Shown: in pieces, positions 11,701 through 19,604 of the stretch
Layout of the letters: every line of letters starts with the position of its first letter
How positions within the stretch are numbered: the stretch's first letter is position 1
NCBI GenBank assembly: GCA_964590435.1
Contig: CAZPWT010000049.1
Location: forward strand, 72,358 to 136,357
DNA length: 64,000 nucleotides
Source of the DNA: WSZJ01 sp964590435
Lineage (GTDB): Bacteria > Planctomycetota > MHYJ01 > WSZJ01
Direction of reading: 5' to 3'
Made by a program: the position numbers and the translations under genes
The notes under the pieces: generated by a model
What the model saw: only the letters and a program-made list of their open reading frames with translations
Database searches by the model: none
What the model was told of the DNA's origin: nothing

Positions 11701-14338
11701 CGTCCGCGAGCATCGGCTCGTCGCTCGCGTCCGCCGGCCCGTTATCGCTTTCGTTGTGGTCGGCCTCCGAGAGGCTCTCCTTGCTCTCGAGCACCTTGTC
11801 CGCATATTCCTCGCGGTCCTTCCACCGCCCGGCCCCGCGGGTCTCGCCTCCCAGCGCGTCGTAGACCCCGCCGGCCAGTTCCCACTCCGGCTCCGGCTCG
11901 CCCAGAAGGAAGCTCGTCTTCTCCCGGTCCATCCCGGCCAACCGGTTCAGCACCGCCTCCCGCAGCCTCAGCCGCCACGTCTTCGCCGCCGCCATCTGCT
12001 GCCGCACCAGGTCGTAGTTCGCGTTGTCACGCCCTTCCGCGAAGAACTCCTCGCCGTCCCTCATCCGCATCGTCTTCTTCACCTGGAACCGTTCGCGGTC
12101 TGCGTCGCTCTCCAGCACCAGGAACGACGTGTACGGCGTGATGATCTGGTAGTCCTCCGACAGCGCAATGATCCGTTCCTTCACTTGCGCCGTCGCCCCC
12201 TGCCCCAGCAGGTAATCGAGGTGATGCCGCGCCCACAGCCGCGGGATGAACGAATTCCCCGCCTCGCCCCCCGGCAGCTTCACGTCGCTCGAGTACTCCA
12301 CCGGCTTCCCGTCCACCACCCCCGACACCGTCACGCTTCCCGCCGTGTCCCCGCCCGCAGGGTTGTATCGCCCGATCACGATCTGCTGCGAGCCGGCCGG
12401 CAAGTTGGGAAGCGGCTCCGGGTACACCGCGGCCGCCGCGATCCCCTTGAACTTCACTTTCAGGTTCTTCACCGCCGGCGTCGTGATCTCGCGCAGCAGC
12501 TGGAACGCCGCCTGCGCCGGGTCCGTCCCGCCGCCGATTTCGCGCGAAGAGCCGCCGCCGAGCGACGCCATCGCGCGGAACACGACGCTCTCGAAGGAGC
12601 TGCCCGCGGCGACCGCGTGGAACGTGCCGTTGCCGCCGTACATCTTCTGCAGCCGCTGGCTGAACGCCACCGGGTCCGCGTCCCCCGACGTCGGCAGCCC
12701 GTCGCCGACGTACACCACCTGCCCGTCCGCCGGGACGCGCTTCACTACCTCGCCGAACGTCTTGTCCAGGTCCGACCACCCGAGCGGCACGCGCTTTTCC
12801 ACGAACTCCAGCGCCGCCGAGCGGTTGGCCGCCGTGTTCTCGGCGACGTCGTTCCAGGCCCAGCGCGTCTCGACGTCGCTGGTGACCACGTTGAACCGAT
12901 CTTTTTCGCCGAGCGAGCCGAGCAGCGCCTCGACGAACGCGATCTGCGTGTCGCGCTGCGCGCCGAGCATCGAGCCGGAGGTGTCCACGACGACGATGAC
13001 GTTGAGCGGCTTGCCGCTCGCCACGACCGGGCGGCTTTCCTTCTCGCCCGTCCCCGGCGCTTCCAGCATCAGCATGAAATACCCGTCGTTGCCGCGGCGG
13101 TGCGGGATGAGCGTGATCGGGTTGCCGGACGGTTTCGTGCCGATGCGCAGCTCGAAGTCGCGCGACGGCGTGCACTCCTCCTCGTCGTACTCGACGCTCG
13201 CGGAATGGTCGGCGCGGCGGACGCGGCAGGTGTGCGACGGCGACTCGACGGACGCCAGCGTTTCCTCCGAGTTGATCTTCACCTCGATCTTGAGCTGCTT
13301 GAGCGGGTGCTGGCGCAGCATCTCGCTCTGCAGGGCGTAGTTGTAGCGGTACGTCGAGCCGACCTTCGGCAGCACCTGCGTGTACGTGATCCGGATGCGC
13401 TTCTCGGCCCCGATCGGGTAGACGCGCGCCTTGAAGATGTTCCCGCCGGTCCATTCGAGCAGGCCGGGGTCGCGCTTCTCGCGCAGGATCGTCTCGTAGA
13501 TCTCGCGGGCGCGTTCCTTCTCAACGATCTCGCCGTGCACGTACTCGTTGCCGATCCACATGCCGAAGCCTGAGATCGACGCGTCCTGCGGGAGAGGGAA
13601 GTAGAAGACGCCCTCGAGGACGCTGGACGTGTGGTTGACGAACGATTCTTCGATGTCCGTGCGCGCGATCTGGTCGCGGATGTCGACGATGACCTTGTGG
13701 TAGCCCATCGTCAGCGGCACGTTCCGGCCATCCACGTTTGCAAGAAGCGAGCCGAGGGCCTCCGTCGAGGCGTTGTTCTTGTAGCCGGAGAGCCACTTCG
13801 GGTCCGTGTCGAGCGCGGTGAGCTTGCCGTCGCGCGCGCGCACGACCTTGCGTCCCGTCGCGGCGATCGAGCCGCCGCCCGGGCCCTGCACGTTGACCGT
13901 CACCTTGTCCGGCGCCGCCACCTCGACTTCGCCCGCGTTGACCTTGATCGATGCCCCGTCCGTCAACTCCACCAACGTGTCCGGCCCCAGGATCAGCACC
14001 GCGCCGCTCTTCAGCTTCACCTGCAGCGCATTCGCCCCCCGCGCCCCCGTCTTCACCCAGTCCCCGGGCATCAGCGGCATATTCTCTTCCGCCACCGCCC
14101 ACCGGTCGCCCAGGATCGGCTTCAGCACCGCGTTCCCTTCGCGATCCACGACCTTCCCGAGCGAAGTGTCCTCGGAGAGCGGCTGGCGCTCGTCGCCGGG
14201 ATCGGCGGGGGCCGGGAGGCAGAAGGTGGCGACGAGCGAGGCGATCGACAGGAACAGCGCGCCAAGGAACAGGTTGCGGCGCGACAGCAGGGAAGAGGTC
14301 AGGGTCAAGGGGCACCTTCCGAGTGGGGAACGGGACAT
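5711..14338 (-). CDS. Giant exported FecR/VIT/vWA/TPR-solenoid protein (2875 aa)
   Basis: This very long protein probably acts in the envelope as a protein-binding scaffold. A basic N-terminus and hydrophobic segment (NLFLGALFLSIASLVATF, ~20-40) mark export or anchoring. Residues ~60-165 resemble a FecR-type beta domain (GDWVKTGARGANALQVKLKSG). A VIT (inter-alpha-trypsin) domain follows (~190-340, with REKRDPGLLEW and RIRITYTQVLP). A von Willebrand A domain starts near 445 with an intact MIDAS motif, DTSGSM. Residues ~880-940 form a charged linker. From about 1200 to the end there are repeated helical pairs of TPR type, clearest in the last 700 residues (for example QAAVEVQPNDVDTHRMLVDAW). 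No catalytic motif is seen. The downstream neighbour is pfaD, with a hairpin between them. Very large VIT-vWA-TPR proteins are common in Planctomycetota, but the function is unknown. Confidence 0.88.
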   Translation of the reverse strand: MSRSPLGRCPLTLTSSLLSRRNLFLGALFLSIASLVATFCLPAPADPGDERQPLSEDTSLGKVVDREGNAVLKPILGDRWAVAEENMPLMPGDWVKTGARGANALQVKLKSGAVLILGPDTLVELTDGASIKVNAGEVEVAAPDKVTVNVQGPGGGSIAATGRKVVRARDGKLTALDTDPKWLSGYKNNASTEALGSLLANVDGRNVPLTMGYHKVIVDIRDQIARTDIEESFVNHTSSVLEGVFYFPLPQDASISGFGMWIGNEYVHGEIVEKERAREIYETILREKRDPGLLEWTGGNIFKARVYPIGAEKRIRITYTQVLPKVGSTYRYNYALQSEMLRQHPLKQLKIEVKINSEETLASVESPSHTCRVRRADHSASVEYDEEECTPSRDFELRIGTKPSGNPITLIPHRRGNDGYFMLMLEAPGTGEKESRPVVASGKPLNVIVVVDTSGSMLGAQRDTQIAFVEALLGSLGEKDRFNVVTSDVETRWAWNDVAENTAANRSAALEFVEKRVPLGWSDLDKTFGEVVKRVPADGQVVYVGDGLPTSGDADPVAFSQRLQKMYGGNGTFHAVAAGSSFESVVFRAMASLGGGSSREIGGGTDPAQAAFQLLREITTPAVKNLKVKFKGIAAAAVYPEPLPNLPAGSQQIVIGRYNPAGGDTAGSVTVSGVVDGKPVEYSSDVKLPGGEAGNSFIPRLWARHHLDYLLGQGATAQVKERIIALSEDYQIITPYTSFLVLESDADRERFQVKKTMRMRDGEEFFAEGRDNANYDLVRQQMAAAKTWRLRLREAVLNRLAGMDREKTSFLLGEPEPEWELAGGVYDALGGETRGAGRWKDREEYADKVLESKESLSEADHNESDNGPADASDEPMLADEDDLEAAEKSVDTAKSPAPSMEKMKKSEDSKADFASRVGSKSNALRSRLGRQQAQAGKAGYLYGPGERRDYARKGIPNGPYDYLNALFPAVPGPRAAVQDPAWPKEILDVVKSLDRRARIAASDKGLHFTVKYAGTDARNRKQDYGTHESWLSAATWLTVGTHVAGNDYEVQWFTGEERGTFLAAWILGRTRAKEEGDAAAWDAPFSWYFGDAYPANSGAEVAMEKLADGRIALTLSWPAQPDSKTVVIVDPAKSAVVEVRSVQNKEVVSTTEFSGLFEAGGAWWPAKIVTKDKAGKETSTTAIEAKEMAKADLEAAVAKVLERKKDAILLGKAPEKLEDAKQAFKDGKATLEDVWAVLCATAARQNWEDAKPAMAAVAERLKGKMGLTPIRLALLSQSRQNEELKALLKESVAALAATPRDADFAASWQILNYSGWLNQGNEKMELLTAVKPVCERQKEIFEPLLAWDRQALYALQNMGKPEEFVVAQKALAQKYPFYTDLQIGYAQTLASRGETDAAMAFLAEAEAKNGPWQDYELEQFRSTGGWLLFNAYRLDSFVSHVDAWEQAHPGKVAQQMWDMYLSSLIMLDREPRASKLMEEWLSAYRKEKLEPGEVARITAAIRHAMGQGYNLWNNRFDERMSAKLAETVLYFADHKTASYLAGQVLQYSNFLATDEARAVRKTLYERLKTQTATLPATKVAEFTGWLKPYGFVTDEGEAGWQKIFDAVYERWLAATTPQDKQSLSQVILGYGRSELRLRCLRKTLEDAKTPADIASARENLFNALLSEPWKAEFQAELVALLPQLSVAPGAPKEDELVLAIRITALNLLTNWMTESRADATVAALPGVNEMPRRKVKEARAAALKEARTQAVATLADLEKRAEFEALRPWIGIERAYYRVKVGSDLQAVETEVRALLASVMEATAKKKIEDVTMRERILAERCVATLGWLAVKLAGEPGAPVDPAVLATLDGAIAANSELLEWRAAKFDLLTALDRGDALEGALKEWYGEKREFAKLRWGKDLATVQAERGRVKDAAAVYEELRALGELSPEDLKRLSDWYIVLDAKDKSRETRILSWEARNEWETYNWLQSQVYRYQRSGDDVPSEMDAEVPIAFVALFRKAQNPANYAWTIQQFYGATRDFRLLECIPEAVIGQSSQQIYPFLDALRSVTGTMQEEATLDRLTKHLQAQYGKSNHDVNRRALRLLEFMVEHRAAEQSNGAGPHADAALAALKEAFKLSWADGEPQMMAAFLANQGGLKPASLADEQLRQLGVLYGGAKPGTEVRFAIGGSFATAQWANGRRQEALVTLGGALAEVRAANNGQLPPSANSPLATYASWHQSVGDYRAAEKVWLDELALKQNDQQEQWMKEMLFNLYHAALSQKAEVSLGKGRELYAAVFKKLVEEMQANSNENHLSNLVGTLGTIWLTCHRDLHFKAIGDDVTRFAYELLPPMLAQYNGRNSGNAINTVADRLREIVSPVSALEFLVIRAETEPGWLRLQYQGFWNQHGHLVSRCRAEAGALPAELSKRLLALVLRELREDMRSMSARNRSMYSVGSSEFWAEKKDDFAKAAHEVLAQYERSESRVTYIAQYLYHDLRLYSDAIDALFAAHRLKILGLDGRCLLCTYLHEQNRHAESIPLLVPMIEQAPDQLAYRVLLMVAYFKTGNEPKLLETLAQADAHFHKDGRWNEGAAATLGNACVQTKLFKQCIAYYDEAIALHVKSAPNRGVGDGTLSQYYRFEANAWSGLGNTDKAVDASAGAIVSWGRHIDGRRDELNVLVQILREAKDLDAYVKRLDAEVKESGLENPVIRKAIGQVYFEKSQWEMAATQLQAAVEVQPNDVDTHRMLVDAWDRMGAHDRATAQLLESAKLTGHSVELYKDLGKRWLEMKQPENAERAFTNLVEMMPQESESHQALAAVRREQSRWAEEALQWRHVIRIRTREPGGYLGLAQALISGGEKEEARAVLEKAVATDWPARFDNERNKAREMLQQLGK

Positions 14339-14418
14339 GGCGGGTGGACGGAGTCCGTCGCGGGATAAGACGCTTCCGGGCGGCGGATGTTCCAGAAAAT
14401 CCGGGTCGGTGGATCGAT

Positions 14419-15165
14419 CTACTTCGGCGCGGCCGCCCCGCCCGGACCGTGCATGTGCCCGTGTTCGCGGTTGATGATCGGGGCCTGGTACGGCTTTCCG
14501 TCCATGCGGATGGTGAAGCGGCTGGCGCCGCCCGGCGCGCGCTGGTTGAAATCGGCGCCTTCAAAGTCGAATCGGGACGCGACGCCGTCCTTCAGCCCGA
14601 CGGCCTTGCCGTCCACCTGGACGAAGCCGTCCAGCGGGGTGTCGACGTTGAAGACGGGGGCGTCTGCGAGCGGCGCCGGGGTCTTTCCGTCGTCGCCGTA
14701 GGCCCAGATGGTGACCCGTCCCAGCTTCAGGTCGTGAACAAGCTCGAAGTACACCTTGGTCCCCGGGACGTCGATCCACTCGCCGCCGTGCGGGCCGCGA
14801 TTCGCGGGAGGCTCCTTGGCAAGTTCGCCATCCCCGGCGGGAAGCACTTTGAATTCGAACTCGGTGGCCGTGCCGTCCTTCAGATTCAGCGCCCGGCCCC
14901 GCAGGGGTGTGGTCTCGCTCAGGGCCGGAATCGTCAACTCCGGCGCGTCCTGGAGCCCTTTCGGCGTCTTGCCGTCCTGTTCGAACGAGTACACAACGGC
15001 GCTCTTCTTGTCCTTCGCCACGACGCGCTCGAGTCGCGCGTCAACGCCGGGAACTTCAACCCAAACGCCCCCCTTGTGCGGCGCCGCGGGTGCAGGGACA
15101 GGCTCTTCCGAAACCGCGGGCAGCAGCGCGGCGAGGCAGACCAGCACGGCCAGGGTCCTAGGCAT
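14419..15165 (-). CDS. Secreted two-repeat HGG-domain protein of the metal-efflux operon
   Basis: This 248-residue secreted protein probably binds metal ions or hands them to the adjacent pump. The ATG at 15165 is preferred because GGGAGA lies just upstream and the frame opens with a clean signal peptide (MPRTLAVLVCLAALLPAVS). The mature part has two similar domains. Each begins with a His-Gly-Gly-like turn and a VPG motif (HKGGVWVEVPG near 31; GPHGGEWIDVPG near 119). Each contains a stretch like DGKTPxxLxDAP. The C-terminus has HGHMHG, a possible metal site. The start overlaps the end of the RND pump gene by 8 nt, which argues for translational coupling. HGG-type domains of this kind occur beside heavy-metal RND systems. 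The metal is unknown. Confidence 0.7.
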   Translation of the reverse strand: MPRTLAVLVCLAALLPAVSEEPVPAPAAPHKGGVWVEVPGVDARLERVVAKDKKSAVVYSFEQDGKTPKGLQDAPELTIPALSETTPLRGRALNLKDGTATEFEFKVLPAGDGELAKEPPANRGPHGGEWIDVPGTKVYFELVHDLKLGRVTIWAYGDDGKTPAPLADAPVFNVDTPLDGFVQVDGKAVGLKDGVASRFDFEGADFNQRAPGGASRFTIRMDGKPYQAPIINREHGHMHGPGGAAAPK

Positions 15166-18100
15166 GGGTGTCTCCCTTCGTGGGAATTGTAGCCGATCGG
15201 TTCTCCAGCGCTTCCCGGTACGCGGTGAGGGCGCCATCGGACTCGCGGGGACGCGAGGCGTGGCGTTCCGCGGCGGCGCGGCCGAAGAGCCAGAAGACGC
15301 CGGGGGTGAGGAGGAATTCGAGGATGGTGACGACGACGAGGCCGCCGAGGATGACGGTGGCGACGGGGTAGAGGAGTTCGCGGCCGGGGCGATCCGGCGA
15401 GAGGGCGAGCGGGACGAGCGCGATCCCGCTGCAGAGGGCGGTCATGAGGACCGGGACCATGCGCTCCTGGCCCGCGCGGAGGATCAGGTCGCGGCCGAAC
15501 GGCACGCCTTCCTCGCGCATGAGGTGGAGGTAGTGGTCGAGCAGCAGGATGGCATTGCGCGTCGCGATCCCGCCCAGCGAGATCAGGCCGACGAGCGTCG
15601 CGACGGACAGCACCTGCCTGGTGATCGCAACGGCCGCCGCCGCGCCGACGAAGGCCGCGGGGAGGCTTAGAAGCGCCTGGAGGGCGAGGTTTGCGGAGCG
15701 GAAGTGTGCGAAGAGGATCAGCGCCATCGTGGCGAGCGCGATGACGCTGAAGACGGCGATGCGGCGCGAAGCGGCCTGCTGGGCCTCGAACTGTCCGCCG
15801 AGGCGGATGGAGTACCCGGGCCGGGCAGCGAGCTTCGCGCGGATCGGGGCGAGCGCCTGTTCGACGTCCGCGACGACGTCGCCGAGGGGGCGGCCCGCGA
15901 CGTTGTGCTGGACGACGATGCGGCGGACCCCGTCCTCGTGGAAGATCATGTTGGGCGCCTTCACCGGCCCGACGGAGGCGACGTCGCGGATCCGGAGCAA
16001 GGATCCGTCCGCGGCCCGCACGGGCAGGTCGCGAATCGTGTCGAGGTCGAGCCGGTCCGGCTCCCGGAGGCGCAGCGACACCGGGATTGAAGTGCCCGCC
16101 TCGACGAATCGGCCGATCTCTTCGCCTTCCAGCCCCATCTCCACGTTCTCGAAAACGACCTCGGGGGCGATCCCCGCGTCGGCGCAGAGCGCGGCGTTGG
16201 GTTTCGCCCGCACCTCTTCCACCAGCACCTGTGGTTCCAGGAACAGGTCCCGCACGCCGGGGATCGGCCGGAGAGCCGCCTCGACCTCCATCGCCGTCTT
16301 GCGCAGCACTTCCAGGTCGGGTCCGTAGACCTTCACGGCCACCTGCGCGTTGACTCCCGAGAGCAGGTGGCTCAGCAGGTGCGCGAGCGGCTGCTCCACC
16401 GACACGTTCGGTCCCGGAAGCTCCTCGGCCACCCGCTTCCGGATTTCCTCGATGATCTCTTCGCGCTTCCTCCCCGAATCCGGATCGAAGGTCACGACCA
16501 CCTCGGTCACGTTCACGCCGTCCACGTGCTCGTCGCCGTCGGCGCGCCCGGTTCTCCGGCCGACCGCCTTGACGCCGCGCACCTGCGACAGGATCGCGTC
16601 GAGCTTCTGACCGTACCCGTCGGAGATCGCGAGCGTCGCGTCCGGCGGCAGCACCATGTTGACCTGCGCGGAGCCCTCGTTGAAGGCAGGGAGGAACTGG
16701 CGGCCCCGCGTCCAGAGGAACACGGCGGAGATGAGTGTCAGGCTGGCCAGGACTGCCCCGACCCGCAGCCCCTGGGCCATCCCCAGCCGGATCATCGCGG
16801 CGGCTACCGGCTTCAGGTGCCGCACCAGCCACGGATCGGACAGGTGGCTCGCGGCAAACGAGCCCTTCAGCAAGTGCCAGCACAGCACCGGCGTCACCGT
16901 GAGCGAAACCACCAGCGACGCCAGCGTGCTGATGATGTAGGCGAGCCCGATGGGCGTGAACAGCCGCCCTTCCATGCCCGTCAGGAAGAACAGCGGGACG
17001 TACACGACCACGACGAGCATCGTGCCGATGAAGATCGGGTTGCGGACTTCGCACGAAGCGCGGAAGACGACCCAGATCGCCGTCGCCGGCTGCGCGGAGG
17101 CCGCGTTCAGCCGCATGCGGCGGAAGACGTTTTCCACGTCGACCACGGCGTCGTCCACGAGCGCGCCGATGGCGACGGCGAGGCCCCCGAGCGTCATCGT
17201 GTTGATCGTCATGCCGAAGCCGCGGAAGACGAGCGCCGTCACCGCGACGGAAAGCGGGATCGCGCTCAGCGTGATGAGCGTCGTCCGGAAATTCGCGAGG
17301 AACAGGAACAGCACGACCATCACCAGGATCGCGCCGTCGCGCAACGCGCTCTCGATGTTGGCGATCGACCGCTCGATGAACACCGACTGCCGGAACAGGT
17401 CCGGGACGATCCGGACGTCGGCGAACTCCGCCTTGAGGCTCTCGCCCAGTCCGGCGAGCTCGCGCTCGACGCGCTTCGTCAGGTCGACCGTGTCCACTCC
17501 CGGATGCTTGAAGACGACCATCACTACGCCGGGCCTGCCGTTCACCCCGGCCTCGCCGAGCCGGACCGGCGAGGGCCCCGCCCCGACCGTCGCCACGTCG
17601 CCGACCCGCTTGCCTCCCGGCAGCAGCGCCTCAGCGCCGCCCCCGCGGATCGCCGTCTCCACCTCCGCCAGCGTCACCCCGTGCTCGCGCAGCCGCGCCG
17701 CTTCCACCGTGACGTTGAGCTGCCTCGAAGCGCCGCCGATGGCGAGCACCTGCGCGACGCCGGGCAGCCCGCGGAGCCGCGGGAGGATCTTCGCGTCGGC
17801 GATTTCCCGGAGGGCCTCGGGGGTGCGCGCGCCGGAAGGGCTTTCGATGCCGATGAATTGCACCTGGCCCATGATGCTCGCTTCGGGAGCCATCTGGAGC
17901 TGGATCCCGGGCGGGAGTCCGGCCCGTGCCAGGGCGAGTTGCTCCTGCACGTGACGCCGATTTGCGGCCGCGCTCGAGTTCCAGTCGAATTCCGCGAAGA
18001 CCACCAGGAACCCGCGCCCCGAAGTCGAGCGCAGCCGCGCCAATCCCGGCAGCCCGCGCAGTTGCTTCTCCACCGGCTCCGCGATCCTGCGCTCGACCTC

Positions 18101-18277
18101 CTCCGCCGACATGCCGTGCGCCTCGGCGAGCACCGTCACCACCGGGCGGTCGAGATCCGGCAGCACGTCGACCGGCATCCGGAGCGACTCGACGGTGCCC
18201 GCGATGGCCACGAGAAGCGCCGCCGCCGCCACAAGCGTGCGTTTGCGCAGGCAGAGGGCGATCCAGACGTTGAGCAT
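15158..18277 (-). CDS. RND-family heavy-metal efflux pump (CusA/CzcA type)
   Basis: This 1039-residue inner-membrane proton antiporter would export cations with the adaptor encoded just upstream. The N-terminus shows the family pattern: one helix, then PVDVLPDLDRPVVTV, EEVERRIAEPVEKQLRGLPG, and a periplasmic porter domain (~40-330). Transmembrane helices follow, including IGALVDDAVVDVENVFRRM with the conserved acidic residues of proton translocation. The second porter half starts near 550 and the last helices end near 1010 (LGGIATRNAILLLDHY, the CusA-like GIatrNailL motif). The length matches the family. Its start shares one base with the adaptor's stop (TGATG), and its end overlaps the secreted accessory gene. 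No TolC-like outer-membrane channel is encoded nearby. Metal specificity cannot be read from the sequence. Confidence 0.93.
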   Translation of the reverse strand: MLNVWIALCLRKRTLVAAAALLVAIAGTVESLRMPVDVLPDLDRPVVTVLAEAHGMSAEEVERRIAEPVEKQLRGLPGLARLRSTSGRGFLVVFAEFDWNSSAAANRRHVQEQLALARAGLPPGIQLQMAPEASIMGQVQFIGIESPSGARTPEALREIADAKILPRLRGLPGVAQVLAIGGASRQLNVTVEAARLREHGVTLAEVETAIRGGGAEALLPGGKRVGDVATVGAGPSPVRLGEAGVNGRPGVVMVVFKHPGVDTVDLTKRVERELAGLGESLKAEFADVRIVPDLFRQSVFIERSIANIESALRDGAILVMVVLFLFLANFRTTLITLSAIPLSVAVTALVFRGFGMTINTMTLGGLAVAIGALVDDAVVDVENVFRRMRLNAASAQPATAIWVVFRASCEVRNPIFIGTMLVVVVYVPLFFLTGMEGRLFTPIGLAYIISTLASLVVSLTVTPVLCWHLLKGSFAASHLSDPWLVRHLKPVAAAMIRLGMAQGLRVGAVLASLTLISAVFLWTRGRQFLPAFNEGSAQVNMVLPPDATLAISDGYGQKLDAILSQVRGVKAVGRRTGRADGDEHVDGVNVTEVVVTFDPDSGRKREEIIEEIRKRVAEELPGPNVSVEQPLAHLLSHLLSGVNAQVAVKVYGPDLEVLRKTAMEVEAALRPIPGVRDLFLEPQVLVEEVRAKPNAALCADAGIAPEVVFENVEMGLEGEEIGRFVEAGTSIPVSLRLREPDRLDLDTIRDLPVRAADGSLLRIRDVASVGPVKAPNMIFHEDGVRRIVVQHNVAGRPLGDVVADVEQALAPIRAKLAARPGYSIRLGGQFEAQQAASRRIAVFSVIALATMALILFAHFRSANLALQALLSLPAAFVGAAAAVAITRQVLSVATLVGLISLGGIATRNAILLLDHYLHLMREEGVPFGRDLILRAGQERMVPVLMTALCSGIALVPLALSPDRPGRELLYPVATVILGGLVVVTILEFLLTPGVFWLFGRAAAERHASRPRESDGALTAYREALENRSATIPTKGDTHA

Positions 18278-19302
18278 CAGTGGGGGTGAGTGTGTCCCGT
18301 CACGTTGCTGCCGGCGCGGAGGGCGAGGGAGAGGGCGAACGCCCCTCGCGCGACGTAGACGTCGCCGGGGGCGATCGCGGAGCTGCGCGCATCGAGGACC
18401 GCGATCTCCGCATCGCGGTGAAGAACGACGACCTTTTCCGGCAGGAACGCATCCCCACTCTGCAGGAACACGACCTTGTCCGGCCCGTCATCCGCGACCG
18501 CGTCGGCCGGGACGACGTAGGTGCGCTTGACCGTCTCCAGTGGAACCCGGAGCACGTACCTCATCCCGGGCCGCAGCTTCCAGGTCCGGACCTTTGCTCC
18601 ATCGCCGGCGTCGACGACCGCGAGCGGTTCGTTCGCGGCAACCGCCGTGACCCGGATCAGCCGGTCGCCCGGGGTGTTCTCGGCCGACACGAGGGTCAAC
18701 TCCGTCAGCGCCGGGCCGGTACCGGCCACCAGCGGTGAGGCCTCGCACGCGCCGCCGCTCTTCACCGCTTCAAGCAGGTGCGCCGCATCCTCGCCTCCGG
18801 AAGCGGCCCGGACGCGCATCGCTCGCGAGTCGCGAAGGACAACCAAGGTGGCGCCGGCGCCGACGTGAAGATCCGGGCTCGCCGCCTGTTCGACGACGTC
18901 CCAGTCGGGAGGACCGGAAGGAGCCGTGATCGAAATCGTCTCGCCGGAACCGTCGGCTTTCAGCGTCGCGACGACTTCGCCGGCGGCGACGAGGGCGCCA
19001 GCGCGCTTCCGAACCTCGACGATCCTGCCCGCAGCCGGCGCCGACAGCTTCACTTCCGCCCCGGGGGCAACTTCGATCGTGGCGGGGAAGCGGGCCGACC
19101 GCGTCCACGGCGTCGCCTTGATTTCCCCCATCTCGATGCCGAGATTTTTCCGGGCCTGCGGGGAAATGACGGGCGCGTGAAGGTGTTCCGGTGCAGGAAC
19201 GGGAGCTGCCGCCCGCGGCCGCCACAACTTCCAGCCCGCGGCCAGCCCCAGTCCCGTGAACAGGAGACTCATCACCACATGCAGGATCGCGCTTCGCAGC
19301 AT
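18277..19302 (-). CDS. Periplasmic adaptor (membrane fusion) subunit of the metal RND pump
   Basis: This 341-residue adaptor bridges the RND pump to an outer-membrane channel. It has an N-terminal membrane anchor (VVMSLLFTGLGLAAGW) and then a periplasmic segment with the CusB-like phrase ISPQARKNLGIEMGEI. A biotinyl-lipoyl-like half-motif pair follows (APAAGRIVEVRKRAGALVAAGE). It has no long alpha-helical hairpin between the lipoyl halves, so it is shorter than CusB. The C-terminal tail GHTHPH is histidine-rich and may bind metal. Translation is coupled to the RND gene through a shared base. It heads the operon, with a decayed regulator fragment 31 bp upstream. Confidence 0.85.
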   Translation of the reverse strand: MLRSAILHVVMSLLFTGLGLAAGWKLWRPRAAAPVPAPEHLHAPVISPQARKNLGIEMGEIKATPWTRSARFPATIEVAPGAEVKLSAPAAGRIVEVRKRAGALVAAGEVVATLKADGSGETISITAPSGPPDWDVVEQAASPDLHVGAGATLVVLRDSRAMRVRAASGGEDAAHLLEAVKSGGACEASPLVAGTGPALTELTLVSAENTPGDRLIRVTAVAANEPLAVVDAGDGAKVRTWKLRPGMRYVLRVPLETVKRTYVVPADAVADDGPDKVVFLQSGDAFLPEKVVVLHRDAEIAVLDARSSAIAPGDVYVARGAFALSLALRAGSNVTGHTHPH

Positions 19303-19333
19303 GCCATTCTCCCGGGCTCGAGGACAGCGGGGC

Positions 19334-19459
19334 TCACCTGACGAACTGGTCGGGGCAGTCGCGCTCTTCGCGGAGCATGCGGCGGATGGCCTCGATGTGC
19401 CCCACGATCCGGGGAGCGGTCGGACGGCGTCGTGGCGGAAATCCCCGGGGGGATGGCAT
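19334..19459 (-). pseudogene. CsoR/FrmR-family metal-regulator N-terminal fragment
   Basis: This short frame of 41 codons ends in RIVGHIEAIRRMLREERDCP. That matches the first DNA-binding helix and first metal-ligand Cys of CsoR/RcnR-type repressors (pattern RlxRIeGqvxgixrMvexxrxC). A TGA follows a few codons later. The expected second half (QIxAVxxAL...H...C) is absent from this frame. A shifted frame continues with QVSPAVLEPGRMACCEARSC, which only loosely recalls the missing part and would need several indels. It sits directly upstream of the metal-efflux operon, where such a regulator would be expected. I read it as a decayed regulator. A functional short peptide or a sequencing error remains possible. 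Confidence 0.5.
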
Positions 19460-19604
19460 GGAGTCTAGTGATCGAGGTCGCGCATGGCAACGCGGAGGGA
19501 CGGGGAGGTCGTTCCAATCCGCTTGTCTTCCTCCTGTCCGCGGCTACGATCCCGGTTCGAATCGGCATCGGGACAGTTTCCGGCGGCACGCGGAGGGTTC
19601 GAAC

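Noticed and set aside
9737..13573. 1278-residue open frame on the plus strand
   Set aside because: It is antisense to the giant VIT-vWA-TPR gene, is Arg/His/Leu-rich and shows no domain; high G+C makes such antisense frames common here.
19377..19604. Longer N-terminus for CoA-transferase subunit A
   Set aside because: The extension has no family similarity and overlaps the regulator fragment region; the GTG at 19605 has a good ribosome site and matches the family start.
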